Shown: positions 34,396 to 43,868, numbered from the stretch's first letter. The stretch: 64,000 nt of DNA from Blautia faecis (GCF_020554845.1 NZ_JAJCIA010000002.1:133573-197572); one strand, 5' to 3'. Program-made: numbers and translations. The notes: generated by a model not told the origin, from the sequence alone.

Positions 34396-35880
34396 ATGCC
34401 AGTATTTGATTTCAGCGGTGCTTCTGCAAGCAAAGCGGAGGCAAAGTGTACTTACACAACATTTCACAGCAGCCATACGAAGCCTTCACCGGAGCAGCCG
34501 ATCATGGTGCTTGACAATAAAGAGAGACAGTGGAAACATCATTCCTGCGGTGTGTTTACCAATCCGGTAAACCGTACTGCTTTTGATTTTAAGGAAGAAG
34601 ACGGTAACCATACAGCAGATGTGGTGAAAATTGATTCCAGATTTACCAGTCTTTTGAAATGGCTGGGAGACAGCAGGATCAATGTACGTTTGTCTGGTAC
34701 TAACAGGGAGGACGGATATGCGGTATACCGCATTCGCGAAACTGCTTTTGGCGGCGGCACAAAGCTTTCTGCAGAGGATGGCTTTCTGCAGTTTATGATT
34801 GAGAGACTTCTGGAGAGTAATGCACCTGCTGAGGCAGAAGAGGATGAGGAACAGGAGGAAAACGGTGATGAGATGAAGCTTACCAGCATTCAGAGTATTA
34901 CCGATTTTATGACCTGCGCAGGCAAAACACTGCCGGATAATATCAGACTCTGGACCAGAAGAAATCTGGCAGTGGCAAGATCCAGTGAAGTTTCCCAGGA
35001 AGAGCGCCATCATGCACAGAGGGCTCTTTCTATTATGTTGAATATCCAGTGGAAGAACAATTATTTTGAAGCAATCGATCCTGTTGAGGCAAGGAGAATC
35101 CTGGATGAAGAGCTTTATGGAATGGAGCGTGTGAAACAACGTATTATCGAGACGATTATCCAGATCAACCGTACACATACCCTTCCGGCCTACGGACTTC
35201 TTCTGATCGGACCTGCCGGTACTGGCAAATCCCAGATAGCCTATGCAGTTGCAAGAATCCTGAAACTTCCGTGGACTACGCTGGACATGAGCTCAATTAA
35301 CGACTCTAAGCAGCTTACCGGAAGCCCCCGTATTTACGCAAATGCAAAGCCCGGAATTATTATGGAGGCATTTTCCATGGCTGGTGCCTCTAATCTGGTA
35401 TTTATTATTAACGAGCTTGATAAGGCAAATTCCGGCAAAGGAAATGGAAATCCGGCAGACGTACTTCTTACCCTTCTGGACAATCTTGGATTTACAGATA
35501 ACTATATGGAGTGTATGATCCCAACTGGCGGTGTTTATCCAATTGCTACTGCAAATGACCGTGACCAGATCAGTGCACCGCTGATGTCCAGATTCGCAGT
35601 AATTGATATTCCGGATTATACAGCTGAGGAGAAGAAAGTAATCTTTTCCAGATTCTCTCTTCCGAAAGTTCTTAAGAGAATGCATATGGAAGAGAGTGAG
35701 TGCATTATCACAGAGGGGGCGCTGGAGGCAATCATCCAGCGTTATTCCAATACTTCAGGTATTCGTGATCTGGAGCAGGCAGCAGAGCACATTGCGGCAA
35801 ATGCACTGTATCAGATCGAGGTCAACCATGTAGAGAAGGTAGAGTATACCAGAGAGATGGTGGAGGAACTTCTGAAATAG
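34396..35880 (+). CDS. Lon-like AAA+ ATPase lacking a protease domain
   Basis: A 494-residue protein. The first 170 residues have no recognised fold and end in an acidic run (EAEEDEEQEE). The AAA+ core has Walker A GPAGTGKS at 272-279, preceded by LDEELYGMERVKQRIIETI, which is the Lon signature. The Walker B segment is VFIINELDK: Asn339 stands where AAA+ proteins have Asp, though the catalytic Glu follows. Sensor 1 (IATAND) and a lid domain with TSGIRDLEQAAEHIA are present. The protein ends there with no Lon serine-lysine protease. It may act as an unfoldase or chaperone for its neighbours; function unknown. Confidence 0.82.
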   Translation: MPVFDFSGASASKAEAKCTYTTFHSSHTKPSPEQPIMVLDNKERQWKHHSCGVFTNPVNRTAFDFKEEDGNHTADVVKIDSRFTSLLKWLGDSRINVRLSGTNREDGYAVYRIRETAFGGGTKLSAEDGFLQFMIERLLESNAPAEAEEDEEQEENGDEMKLTSIQSITDFMTCAGKTLPDNIRLWTRRNLAVARSSEVSQEERHHAQRALSIMLNIQWKNNYFEAIDPVEARRILDEELYGMERVKQRIIETIIQINRTHTLPAYGLLLIGPAGTGKSQIAYAVARILKLPWTTLDMSSINDSKQLTGSPRIYANAKPGIIMEAFSMAGASNLVFIINELDKANSGKGNGNPADVLLTLLDNLGFTDNYMECMIPTGGVYPIATANDRDQISAPLMSRFAVIDIPDYTAEEKKVIFSRFSLPKVLKRMHMEESECIITEGALEAIIQRYSNTSGIRDLEQAAEHIAANALYQIEVNHVEKVEYTREMVEELLK

Positions 35881-35972
35881 AAAAGATGAATTATTATATT
35901 CGATAACAATATTCGCAAAATAATCATAATATAAAAATATACAAGAGAAACATATAACAGGAGTGATAAAAA

Positions 35973-36479
35973 TTGGAATTCTGGGACATCTATGATATTA
36001 ACAAGAAACCTACAGGCCGCACCATGAAGCGAAACGACTGGTGCTTAAAAGACGGGGAATACCATCTCACCGTACTTGGAGTAGTGGCAAGACCAGATGG
36101 TACGTTTCTCATTACCAAACGTGTGATGACAAAAGCCTGGGCACCAGGCTGGTGGGAAGTTTCCGGCGGTGCAGCACAGGCAGGGGAATCTTCTTATGAT
36201 GCTGTACTCCGCGAAGTGAAAGAAGAGACAGGCCTTGATGTAAGCGGTGCGCAGGGCGGCTATCTTTTTACTTACAAAAGAGAGAATCCAGGGGAGGGAG
36301 ACAACTATTTCGTAGATGTTTACCGCTTTGTGATGGATGTGAAAGAAGAAGATCTACATCTTCAGGAAGAAGAGACAGACGGCCACATGTTTGCCACCCT
36401 GAATCAGATCAAGGAATTTGCAGCCCAGGGAAAATTCCTGCACTATGACAGTATTCAGGCTGCTTTTGAGAATCTATAG
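35973..36479 (+). CDS. Nudix hydrolase, isopentenyl-diphosphate isomerase-like subgroup
   Basis: A 168-residue protein. EFWDIYDINKKPTGRTM and the Nudix box (GGAAQAGESS, then REVKEETGL) are clear. The opening resembles the idi-like and YfcD Nudix groups that hydrolyse nucleoside diphosphate derivatives. The start is TTG at 35973 with AGGAG at good spacing. Substrate not known. Confidence 0.88.
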   Translation: MEFWDIYDINKKPTGRTMKRNDWCLKDGEYHLTVLGVVARPDGTFLITKRVMTKAWAPGWWEVSGGAAQAGESSYDAVLREVKEETGLDVSGAQGGYLFTYKRENPGEGDNYFVDVYRFVMDVKEEDLHLQEEETDGHMFATLNQIKEFAAQGKFLHYDSIQAAFENL

Positions 36480-36689
36480 ATTTATTATATATTCTGCAGG
36501 AAATAACTGTGATATGCAGGGGGATTTTTTTAACGAATTCTGATGAAATGGGAATATTAATTAGAGCTTGCTGGTCAGACTGCGAGCAGTACAATTCTGT
36601 TAAGGGTATGTAAAATATAATTGAGATAAAAATAGTTTCTTGTAATTTGAAGAAAGGTGTATTATAATAAGCAACGAAATCTGAATAAA

Positions 36690-36775
36690 GACCAGGGGAG
36701 TTTCAATTGAGAAGCTGAGAGTAAGGTAGTCCTTAGACCCTTTTAACCTGTTGGATCATGCCAGTGTAGGAAGTG
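36690..36775 (+). promoter_or_regulatory. TPP (thiamine pyrophosphate) riboswitch
   Basis: The conserved parts are in order: GGGGAG at the 5' stem, CTGAGA (36715-36720), GACCC then TTTTAACCTG, GGATCATGCC and a closing AGTGTAGGAA. These form the Thi box. TPP binding would favour the terminator that follows at 36793-36827 and switch off the transporter genes downstream. Confidence 0.9.
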
Positions 36776-36792
36776 TTTAACGATGTAAGTAG

Positions 36793-36827
36793 GAGCATTT
36801 GTCTGGATGGCAGGTGCTCTTTTTTTT
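36793..36827 (+). terminator. Riboswitch-controlled terminator
   Basis: GAGCA (36793-36797) with a T-rich extension pairs with TGCTC (36815-36819), followed by eight T. Confidence 0.75.
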
Positions 36828-36936
36828 ATACTGACTGACAGAGCCTGTTCAGTTCCGTCACAGTTTCAAGAATGGTTCTTATTCGATTTTTATTACAAAG
36901 TCCTGTTTATGGGACAGAAAATAGGAGGAAAAGAAA

Positions 36937-37233
36937 ATGAACGCAAGTGTAGCAATTCAGGTACTGCCAAATGTACAGGATGAAGAGGAAGTTATCCGCA
37001 TTGTAGACGAGGTAATCGCCTACATCAGATCCACTGGTCTGAACTATTATGTAGGACCATTTGAGACCACCATCGAAGGTGATTACGACCAGCTGATGGA
37101 TATTGTAAAAGAGTGTCAGCATGTAGCTGAGCGCGCAGGCTGCAAGGCTATGAGCGTATATGTTAAAATTGCATATAAACCAGAAGGGGATGTACTTACC
37201 ATTGAAAAGAAAGTTACCAAACATCACCAGTAA
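36937..37233 (+). CDS. Thiamine-binding protein, MTH1187/YkoF-like
   Basis: A 98-residue cytoplasmic protein of the DUF77 family: NASVAIQVLPNVQDEEEVIR, YYVGPFETTIEGDYDQLMDI and AMSVYVKIAYK. Members bind thiamine or precursors and may hand them on. It is the first gene after the TPP riboswitch; GGAGG precedes the ATG. It overlaps the permease gene. Confidence 0.88.
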   Translation: MNASVAIQVLPNVQDEEEVIRIVDEVIAYIRSTGLNYYVGPFETTIEGDYDQLMDIVKECQHVAERAGCKAMSVYVKIAYKPEGDVLTIEKKVTKHHQ

Positions 37234-37984
37234 GATCCCTTCAATTGCAGCCATGGCCGTGATTCTGCTTGGCTGGGAAGTGGTAAGCATTTCGGGAATT
37301 GTTCCCTCCTACATGCTTCCATCTCCGGTAGCAGTGCTGACAGCCCTGTTTGGCGATCTGCCAACCATACTTTTCCATGCGAAATTCACTTTGCTGGAAT
37401 CCTTTTACGGACTTCTCATTGGAATCGCGCTGGCATTTGTGTTTGCAACTATGATGGATCGGTTCCGTGTAATGGATCAGGCATTTTATCCGATCATGAT
37501 CATTACACAGACCATACCGACCATTGCCATTGCGCCAATTCTGGTGCTTTGGATGGGATTTGGAATGGCACCGAAGATCACTCTGGTTGTGATCACCACT
37601 TTTTTCCCAATTACAATCGGACTGCTGGATGGATATAAAAGTGTGGATCCGGATGCCATTCGTCTGATGAAGGCCATGGGAGCCAGCCGGGCACAGATTT
37701 TCCGCCATGTGAAATTTCCAGGTGCTTTGCCCCAGTTTTTTTCTGGGCTGAAAATATCTGCTTCCTACGCAGTTGTAGGAGCAGTTGTTTCTGAGTGGCT
37801 GGGTGGATTTAACGGACTTGGTGTTTATATGACCCGTGTAAAAAAAGCATATTCTTTTGATAAAATGTTTGCAGTCATTATCTTCATTGTGATCATCAGC
37901 CTTTTACTTCTTCTGGCAGTAAATATTGTCAGCCGGATCACAATGCCATGGCTGCAGGTAGAAAAGGAGAAAAATCATGAATAA
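37190..37984 (+). CDS. thiX: ABC transporter permease for thiamine precursor (ThiX-like)
   Basis: A permease of about 264 residues with six membrane helices and the EAA-type loop (DGYKSVDPDAIRLMKAMGASR). It is of the SsuC/TauC/ThiX kind that imports hydroxymethylpyrimidine-type compounds. The frame is open from 37160; ATG at 37190 has AGAAGGGG close upstream and is preferred, with TTG at 37202 possible. It overlaps the preceding gene by 44 bases and the next by eight. Confidence 0.85.
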   Translation: MYLPLKRKLPNITSKIPSIAAMAVILLGWEVVSISGIVPSYMLPSPVAVLTALFGDLPTILFHAKFTLLESFYGLLIGIALAFVFATMMDRFRVMDQAFYPIMIITQTIPTIAIAPILVLWMGFGMAPKITLVVITTFFPITIGLLDGYKSVDPDAIRLMKAMGASRAQIFRHVKFPGALPQFFSGLKISASYAVVGAVVSEWLGGFNGLGVYMTRVKKAYSFDKMFAVIIFIVIISLLLLLAVNIVSRITMPWLQVEKEKNHE

Positions 37985-38984
37985 GAATTTGAAAAAAGTA
38001 ATCGCACCAGTTGCAGCGGCAGCTATGGTGCTTGCAGTTCCTACCGGTGTATACGCAGAAGATGGTGCACAGGAGAAAATCACATTCTGCCTGGACTGGA
38101 CACCGAATACCAACCACACCGGACTTTATGTAGCACAGGCAAAAGGCTACTACGAAGAAGCTGGTCTTGATGTGGAAATCGTTCAGCCACCGGAAAATGG
38201 TGCAGCCCTTATGTGCGCAGCAGGTCAGGCTCAGTTTGCGATCGAGGCTCAGGATACCATGGCTGCTTCCCTTGCACTTGACGAGCCTCTTGGAATCACA
38301 GCAGTTGCAGGAATCATTCAGCACAATACCTCCGGAATCCTTTCCCGAAAAGGTGACGGAATTGACAAACCAGCCGGACTTACCGGAAAAACCTATTCCA
38401 CATGGGATTCTCCAATCGAGCTTGCTATGCTGGAAAGTGTTGTAAACGGCGACGGCGGAGATTTCAGTCAGGTTACCCTGATCCCTAATGATATTACAGA
38501 TGAGCCTGCAGCACTTGCTGCCAATCAGACGGATGCCATCTGGGTATTCCAGGGCTGGGGCGGAATCAATGCTGACGTAGAAGGTGTAGACTGCGACTAT
38601 TTTGCATTCTCTGATATCAATCCTGTATTTGACTACTACACACCGGTTATCATTGCAAATAACGACTATCTTGCTGAGAATCCGGATCAGGCGAAAGCAT
38701 TTATGGAAGCAACTGCAAAGGGATATGAGTTTGCAGCAGAGAATCCGGATGAGGCAGCACAGATCCTCATTGACGGCGATAATACAGGCTCTCTGAAGGA
38801 TGCTGAAGATCTTGTAAAGAAGAGTCAGGAATTCCTTTCCACAAAATACATTGACGATGCAGAAAGCTGGGGCGTATTTGATGCAGACAGATGGAATGCA
38901 TTCTACAAATGGCTGTATGAGAACCAGCTTTGCGACAAGGATCTTACTGGAGTCGGATTTTCTAACGAGTATCTTCCACAGTAA
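37977..38984 (+). CDS. thiY: ABC substrate-binding protein, NMT1/THI5-like (ThiY-like)
   Basis: A 335-residue secreted protein: signal peptide (VIAPVAAAAMVLAVPTGVYA) and then FCLDWTPNTNHTGLYVAQAK, the hallmark of the THI5-like family that captures formylaminopyrimidine or hydroxymethylpyrimidine. The fold continues with GAALMCAAGQAQFAI. There is no lipobox cysteine after the signal peptide, unlike most Gram-positive binding proteins, so anchoring is unexplained. TPP control upstream fits the assignment. Confidence 0.9.
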   Translation: MNKNLKKVIAPVAAAAMVLAVPTGVYAEDGAQEKITFCLDWTPNTNHTGLYVAQAKGYYEEAGLDVEIVQPPENGAALMCAAGQAQFAIEAQDTMAASLALDEPLGITAVAGIIQHNTSGILSRKGDGIDKPAGLTGKTYSTWDSPIELAMLESVVNGDGGDFSQVTLIPNDITDEPAALAANQTDAIWVFQGWGGINADVEGVDCDYFAFSDINPVFDYYTPVIIANNDYLAENPDQAKAFMEATAKGYEFAAENPDEAAQILIDGDNTGSLKDAEDLVKKSQEFLSTKYIDDAESWGVFDADRWNAFYKWLYENQLCDKDLTGVGFSNEYLPQ

Positions 38985-39098
38985 GGAATGAAAGAGAAAG
39001 AAATTAACGCATAGAGCTATTCTGTCAGGAAAATTTACCCCGATTTTTGCGGAAAATGGAACTGGTTATAGAAGTAGCACTGTGTATAAGGAACGAAT

Positions 39099-39851
39099 AT
39101 GTCATCAGAACAAAATAAAGTGATTTTAAGAGCAGAACATATTTCAAAAACATACGGTGAAAAAAAGGTTTTGGAGGACATTTCCATTTATCTGGAGCAG
39201 GGGGAACTGGTTTCCCTTCTGGGAGTCAGCGGTTCCGGAAAGACCACATTGTTCAATGTGCTTTCCGGTATTATCCCACCTGATGAAGGAAAGGTCTATC
39301 TGAAAGATCAGGATGTGACTTCCACACCTGGAAGCATCAGTTACATGTTGCAGAAGGATCTTCTCCTTCCCCACAAGAAAGTGATCGACAATGTAGCACT
39401 TCCCCTTGTACTGAAAGGCGTGAAGAAAGCAGAAGCCAGGGAAAAGGCCAATCCGCTTTTTGCAGAATTTGGTCTGGAAGGCACCCAGTATCAGTATCCA
39501 AGCCAGCTGTCCGGTGGTATGCGTCAGCGTGCGGCTTTGCTTCGAACCTATTTAAGTTCCAGCGGAGTTGCCCTTCTGGATGAGCCTTTCAGTGCACTGG
39601 ATACATTGACAAAGGCCAGCGTGCATAAATGGTATCTGGAAGTTATGCAGCATATTGATCTGTCTACCTTGTTTATCACCCATGATATTGATGAGGCCAT
39701 TCTTTTGTCCGACCGGATTTACATTCTGAACGGAACTCCGGGAACCATCAAAGATGAGATCGTGATCCAGGAGAGAAAACCCAGGGCAGCGGATTTTGCA
39801 TTGTCAGAAGAATTTTTGGAATATAAGAGACGGATTATCAGTAAGCTATAG
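39099..39851 (+). CDS. thiZ: ABC transporter ATPase for thiamine precursor (ThiZ-like)
   Basis: A 250-residue ATPase. Walker A is LLGVSGSGKTTL, the signature LSGGMRQRAALLRTYL, Walker B VALLDEPFSALD, and the switch His is in FITHDIDEA. Energises the ThiX/ThiY importer. It is separated from thiY by 114 bases but has no terminator between, so it is probably in the same riboswitch-controlled operon. Confidence 0.9.
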   Translation: MSSEQNKVILRAEHISKTYGEKKVLEDISIYLEQGELVSLLGVSGSGKTTLFNVLSGIIPPDEGKVYLKDQDVTSTPGSISYMLQKDLLLPHKKVIDNVALPLVLKGVKKAEAREKANPLFAEFGLEGTQYQYPSQLSGGMRQRAALLRTYLSSSGVALLDEPFSALDTLTKASVHKWYLEVMQHIDLSTLFITHDIDEAILLSDRIYILNGTPGTIKDEIVIQERKPRAADFALSEEFLEYKRRIISKL

Positions 39852-39877
39852 TTTTTTTGGTTGATGAAAATAAAACT

Positions 39878-39941
39878 TCCCGGCAGGTTTCATACTTTTG
39901 AGTTTGAGCGCTCAGAAGCAGAAGCCTGCCGGGATCTTTTT
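39878..39941 (+). terminator. Terminator of the thiamine-precursor operon
   Basis: TCCCGGCAGGTTT (39878-39890) pairs with AAGCCTGCCGGGA (39922-39934), then five T. Confidence 0.85.
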
Positions 39942-39967
39942 ATATAAAATATCCAGTTGACTTGCTA

Positions 39968-39996
39968 TTGTGAAGCGGACACAAAAATGATACTAT
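39968..39996 (+). promoter_or_regulatory. Promoter with embedded inverted repeat, copy 1
   Basis: -35 TTGTGA (39968-39973), 17 bases, -10 TACTAT (39991-39996). An inverted repeat TTGTG-N7-CACAA (39968-39984) overlaps the -35. The same block, with one change, lies at 42455-42483. It drives the NhaC gene. Confidence 0.7.
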
Positions 39997-40029
39997 TAGT
40001 ACTATAACTAAGAAGGAGAAAAGTGTAGG

Positions 40030-41355
40030 ATGAGGAAAAATGAAAAAAGAAATGGAAAAGCACTGCTTCCTATAGTAGTGTTTGTTGTTTTGTATCTGGG
40101 GCTTGGCATATTATTTGAGTATGGCCTGGATATCGAGATGGGATTTTATAAAATCCCCGTTGTTGTAATATTTCTGGTTGCATTACTTGTTGCCTGTATA
40201 CAGAACCGCGAGCTTAAATTGAATGATAAGCTGGAAGTTATGGGGATGGGAATCAGTGATCCTAACATTATTACAATGATCATAATTTTTATGCTGTCAG
40301 GTATTTTTGTAGGTATAGTCGGAAGAACATCCGCAAACAGTGTTGCATATTTTATTTTGTCACTGGTTCCGCCTCAGTTTGCAGTTGTTGTGCTTTTTGT
40401 GGTCAGCTGTTTTGTTTCTCTTGCAATGGGTACCTCTGTAGGAACAATTACACTGATCGTTCCAATTGGAGTTGCAGTAGCAAGGGTATCCGGATTTGCA
40501 CTGCCGGTTTGTATTGGTTCTGTCATGAGCGGCGCCATGTTTGGAGATAATCTGTCATTTATATCAGACACAACCATTGCCGCATGTAATGGACAAGGCT
40601 GTGAAATGAAAGATAAATTTAAGGAAAATTTCTTTATTGCACTGCCGGCTGCCATTGCCAGCATTGTTATTCTGCTGGTTTTGTCTGTGAAAAATTATAA
40701 TGGTGGATTCATCGAAGAAAAATACGATTTAATACAGACCGTTCCCTATATTCTGGTTCTTATAGGTGGTATCATCGGATTTAATGTATTTTTCGTACTG
40801 ATTACAGGTATTCTAAGTGGCTCAGTTATTATGATTGCAACAGGAATGATAGCACCAACAGACCTGATCGGAAATATGGGAACTGGTGCTGCAGGGATGT
40901 TTGAAACCAGTATGGTTGCGATTCTGGTAGCTGCAATCTGTGCCCTGATCAAGGAGTACGGTGGATTTTCCGCTTTATTATACTGGATAAAGAAAGTGTT
41001 TAAAGGAAAAAAAGGCGGACTCTTGGGAATGGGATTGTTGGTTGGGTTAATGGATATTGCAACTGCCAATAATACAGTTGCGATCGTTATGGCGAACCCG
41101 ATTGCAAAGGAAATGTCAAAGGATTACGGTATCAGCGCCAGAAAAGCTGCTTCTATCCTGGATACATTTTCCTGTATTTTTCAGGGGATTTTACCATACG
41201 GAGCGCAAATGCTGGTTGCTGTTTCTGCTGCAGCCAGTTTAGGAGAAGTGGTCAGCGCATTTGATATACTTCCAATGCTGCTGTATCCTTATATGCTGCT
41301 GCTTAGTTCACTTGTTTTTATATCTACTATGAAAGTTACGGATGGCAGACAGTGA
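40030..41355 (+). CDS. NhaC-family Na+/H+ antiporter
   Basis: A 441-residue protein with about 12 membrane helices. SLAMGTSVGTITLIVPIGVAVA and MSGAMFGDNLSFISDTT are the NhaC signature segments, and GLMDIATANNTVAIVMANPIA is in the second half. NhaC-family members exchange sodium for protons, or carry small organic acids in some cases. It shares an operon with the alcohol dehydrogenase that follows, so it could be an organic-acid/proton exchanger serving that enzyme (inference). Confidence 0.9.
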   Translation: MRKNEKRNGKALLPIVVFVVLYLGLGILFEYGLDIEMGFYKIPVVVIFLVALLVACIQNRELKLNDKLEVMGMGISDPNIITMIIIFMLSGIFVGIVGRTSANSVAYFILSLVPPQFAVVVLFVVSCFVSLAMGTSVGTITLIVPIGVAVARVSGFALPVCIGSVMSGAMFGDNLSFISDTTIAACNGQGCEMKDKFKENFFIALPAAIASIVILLVLSVKNYNGGFIEEKYDLIQTVPYILVLIGGIIGFNVFFVLITGILSGSVIMIATGMIAPTDLIGNMGTGAAGMFETSMVAILVAAICALIKEYGGFSALLYWIKKVFKGKKGGLLGMGLLVGLMDIATANNTVAIVMANPIAKEMSKDYGISARKAASILDTFSCIFQGILPYGAQMLVAVSAAASLGEVVSAFDILPMLLYPYMLLLSSLVFISTMKVTDGRQ

Positions 41356-41392
41356 ATGCTTAAAAATCTTTTTAGAAAGTGATGAGATAAAA

Positions 41393-42427
41393 ATGCAGAC
41401 ATATACATATGTTTCAAAAGGAAAATTTGAATTAATGGAAAAGCCTAAGCCTGTGCTTATAGATGACAGGGATGCTATTGTAAAGGTAACTCTTGCCAGC
41501 ATCTGTTCAAGTGACCTTCATATCAAACATGGAAGTGTTCCACGTGCGGTTCCGGGGATAACAGTTGGTCATGAGATGGTAGGAATTGTAGAAGAAGTTG
41601 GAAGTGGTGTAACAAATGTGAGACCGGGAGACAGAGTAACGGTAAACGTGGAAACTTTTTGTGGGGAATGCTTTTTCTGTAAAAAAGGCTATGTTAATAA
41701 TTGCACGGATAAAAATGGGGGCTGGGCTCTTGGCTGCCGCATAGACGGAGGTCAGGCAGAGTACGTGCGGGTGCCTTTTGCAGATCAGGGGCTTAACAAA
41801 ATTCCGGATGAGGTTACTGACAGGCAGGCTTTGCTGGTAGGAGATGTTCTGGCTACAGGCTATTGGGCGGCACATATTTCCCAGATTACAGAAGATGATA
41901 CGGTGCTGATCATCGGAGCCGGTCCTACCGGAATCTGTACGCTGCTTTGTGTGATGCTGAAGAAACCGAAGCGGATCATTATGTGCGAAAAAGACGAAAA
42001 GCGTATTGGCTTTATTAAGGAACATTATCCGCAGGTCCTTACTGTATCACCAGAAGAATGCAAGAAGTTTACGTTGGCTAACAGTGAGCATGGAGGAGCA
42101 GATGTGGTTCTTGAGGTTGCAGGAGCGGAAGCTACATTTCGTCTGGCATGGGAATGCGCAAGACCAAATGCAATTGTGACTGTGGTAGCACTTTATGATA
42201 AAGCCCAGATACTGCCTCTTCCGGATATGTACGGCAAGAATCTTACATTTAAAACCGGCGGAGTGGATGGCTGTCACTGCGAGGAAACACTGAAGCTGAT
42301 TGCAGAAGGCAGGCTTGATACAGAGCCTTTGCTCACACATACTTATCCGCTTTGCAGAATTGAGGAAGCGTATGAGCTCTTTGAAAATAAGAGAGATGGA
42401 GTGATCAAAGTAGCTGTGGAATGCTAA
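41393..42427 (+). CDS. Zinc-dependent alcohol/polyol dehydrogenase
   Basis: A 344-residue MDR enzyme. The catalytic zinc ligands are in ICSSDLHIKHG and GHEMVG, the four structural zinc cysteines in CGECFFCKKGYVNNC, and the NAD-binding motif in LIIGAGPTGICTLL. Substrate unknown; sequence is nearest to sorbitol/threonine-type dehydrogenases. It starts 38 bases after the antiporter gene; the ATG at 41393 is preferred over an earlier in-frame ATG that overlaps it. Confidence 0.9.
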   Translation: MQTYTYVSKGKFELMEKPKPVLIDDRDAIVKVTLASICSSDLHIKHGSVPRAVPGITVGHEMVGIVEEVGSGVTNVRPGDRVTVNVETFCGECFFCKKGYVNNCTDKNGGWALGCRIDGGQAEYVRVPFADQGLNKIPDEVTDRQALLVGDVLATGYWAAHISQITEDDTVLIIGAGPTGICTLLCVMLKKPKRIIMCEKDEKRIGFIKEHYPQVLTVSPEECKKFTLANSEHGGADVVLEVAGAEATFRLAWECARPNAIVTVVALYDKAQILPLPDMYGKNLTFKTGGVDGCHCEETLKLIAEGRLDTEPLLTHTYPLCRIEEAYELFENKRDGVIKVAVEC

Positions 42428-42454
42428 AATTGTGCAATAGTAATGATTCGTATA

Positions 42455-42483
42455 TTGTGAAGCGGGCACAAAAATGATACTAT
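42455..42483 (+). promoter_or_regulatory. Promoter with embedded inverted repeat, copy 2
   Basis: TTGTGA (42455-42460), 17 bases, TACTAT (42478-42483), with the same TTGTG-N7-CACAA inverted repeat as at 39968. It drives the sugar symporter gene. Confidence 0.7.
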
Positions 42484-42515
42484 CATTATATAAAGAAGCA
42501 GGAGGTAAGTACGTG

Positions 42516-43868
42516 ATGAAGAAACTTACAACAGCAAAAATATGGCAGTTTGCAGCAGGTCAGTTTGGATGGGCAATGTTGTCCGGAATCATTTCAAACT
42601 GGCTTGTGTATTTTTATCAGCCAGATGAAACCGCCATCAGCCAGGGGCAGAACGTATTTATTCCACAGGGACTGGTGGTGCTTGGCATTTTCACTATTAT
42701 CGGAGGAATCACAGCCTTCGGGAGAATTTTTGATGCTTTTACAGATCCTATGATCGCGTCCTGGTCGGACCGGTGTACAGCCAAAGATGGACGGCGAATT
42801 CCATTCCTGAAATGGGCGTCCTTGCCTCTGGCACTTTCCACAGTGCTGGTGTTCTGGTCCCCGATTAATGAGAAAAGCTGGCTCAATGCAGCGTTTTTGC
42901 TGGTGATGGTTCTGGCCTATTACCTTTCCATTACAGCTTATTGCACACCGTATAATGCCTTGATTCCGGAGCTGGGACATACTCAGCAGGAGCGGCTTAA
43001 CATTTCTACGGTGATTTCCTTTACATTCATTGCAGGAACTGCAGTTGCATACCTGGCACCAACTATCTGGGGTGCATTTATCCCGGCATTTGGACGTGTT
43101 GGCGCCATCCGTGTCACCTTCACGCTGATGGCAGTGGTGGCATTTATCTGCATGCTGATACCGGTATTTTGCATTCGGGAAAAGGATTACGTGGACACAG
43201 TTCCAGCAAAAGAGTCTGCTTTTCGCTCCCTGACTGCTACGTTTAAGAATGGAGAATTTTGTAAATTTGTGGGCTCCGATATTTTTTACTGGATCGCCCT
43301 TACCATGTTTCAGACAGGTCTGCCTTTCTTTGTGACCAGCCTTCTGAAGCTGCCGGAGACGATGACAACCCTGTATTTTGTGGGGATGACAGCATTGTCT
43401 TTGGTATTTTACATTCCGGTAAATAAGCTTACCCCGAAACTGGGTAAGAAAAAGATGATTCTATTTGCATTTGCTGTATTCAGTTTGGCTTATTTCTATA
43501 CAGGATTTATGGGAAAAATGAGCTTTATTCCGGAAACCGTACAGGGATTGATCCTGACGGTGGTGGCAGCGCTGCCGATGGCGATTTTCGGAATTTTGCC
43601 CCAGGCGGTTGTGGCAGATATCGCCCAGAGTGATTCCATCACATCCGGAAGCAACAGGGAAGGAATGTTTTATGCGGCAAGAACCTTTGCATTCAAACTG
43701 GGCCAGAGTCTTTCCATGCTGATCTTTACTGCTGTTTCTACGATTGGAGCAGGAGAGGGAACTGGTTATAGAATCGCAGCCTTTGGCGCAGCGGTGTTTT
43801 GTATGGTGGGCGGAATTATTCTGGTGTTTTATAATGAGAAGAAGATTAATGGGATTATTGGGGGATAG
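42516..43868 (+). CDS. GPH-family sugar:cation symporter
   Basis: A 450-residue, 12-helix protein of the glycoside-pentoside-hexuronide family (MelB-like). FGRIFDAFTDPMIASWSDR holds the cation-site aspartates, and YCTPYNALIPELGHTQQERL is a second family motif. The likely substrate is a glycoside or polyol. AGGAGG precedes the ATG at 42516. It shares an operator with the NhaC-dehydrogenase unit, which suggests one pathway: uptake, oxidation, and ion or acid exchange (inference). Confidence 0.9.
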   Translation: MKKLTTAKIWQFAAGQFGWAMLSGIISNWLVYFYQPDETAISQGQNVFIPQGLVVLGIFTIIGGITAFGRIFDAFTDPMIASWSDRCTAKDGRRIPFLKWASLPLALSTVLVFWSPINEKSWLNAAFLLVMVLAYYLSITAYCTPYNALIPELGHTQQERLNISTVISFTFIAGTAVAYLAPTIWGAFIPAFGRVGAIRVTFTLMAVVAFICMLIPVFCIREKDYVDTVPAKESAFRSLTATFKNGEFCKFVGSDIFYWIALTMFQTGLPFFVTSLLKLPETMTTLYFVGMTALSLVFYIPVNKLTPKLGKKKMILFAFAVFSLAYFYTGFMGKMSFIPETVQGLILTVVAALPMAIFGILPQAVVADIAQSDSITSGSNREGMFYAARTFAFKLGQSLSMLIFTAVSTIGAGEGTGYRIAAFGAAVFCMVGGIILVFYNEKKINGIIGG

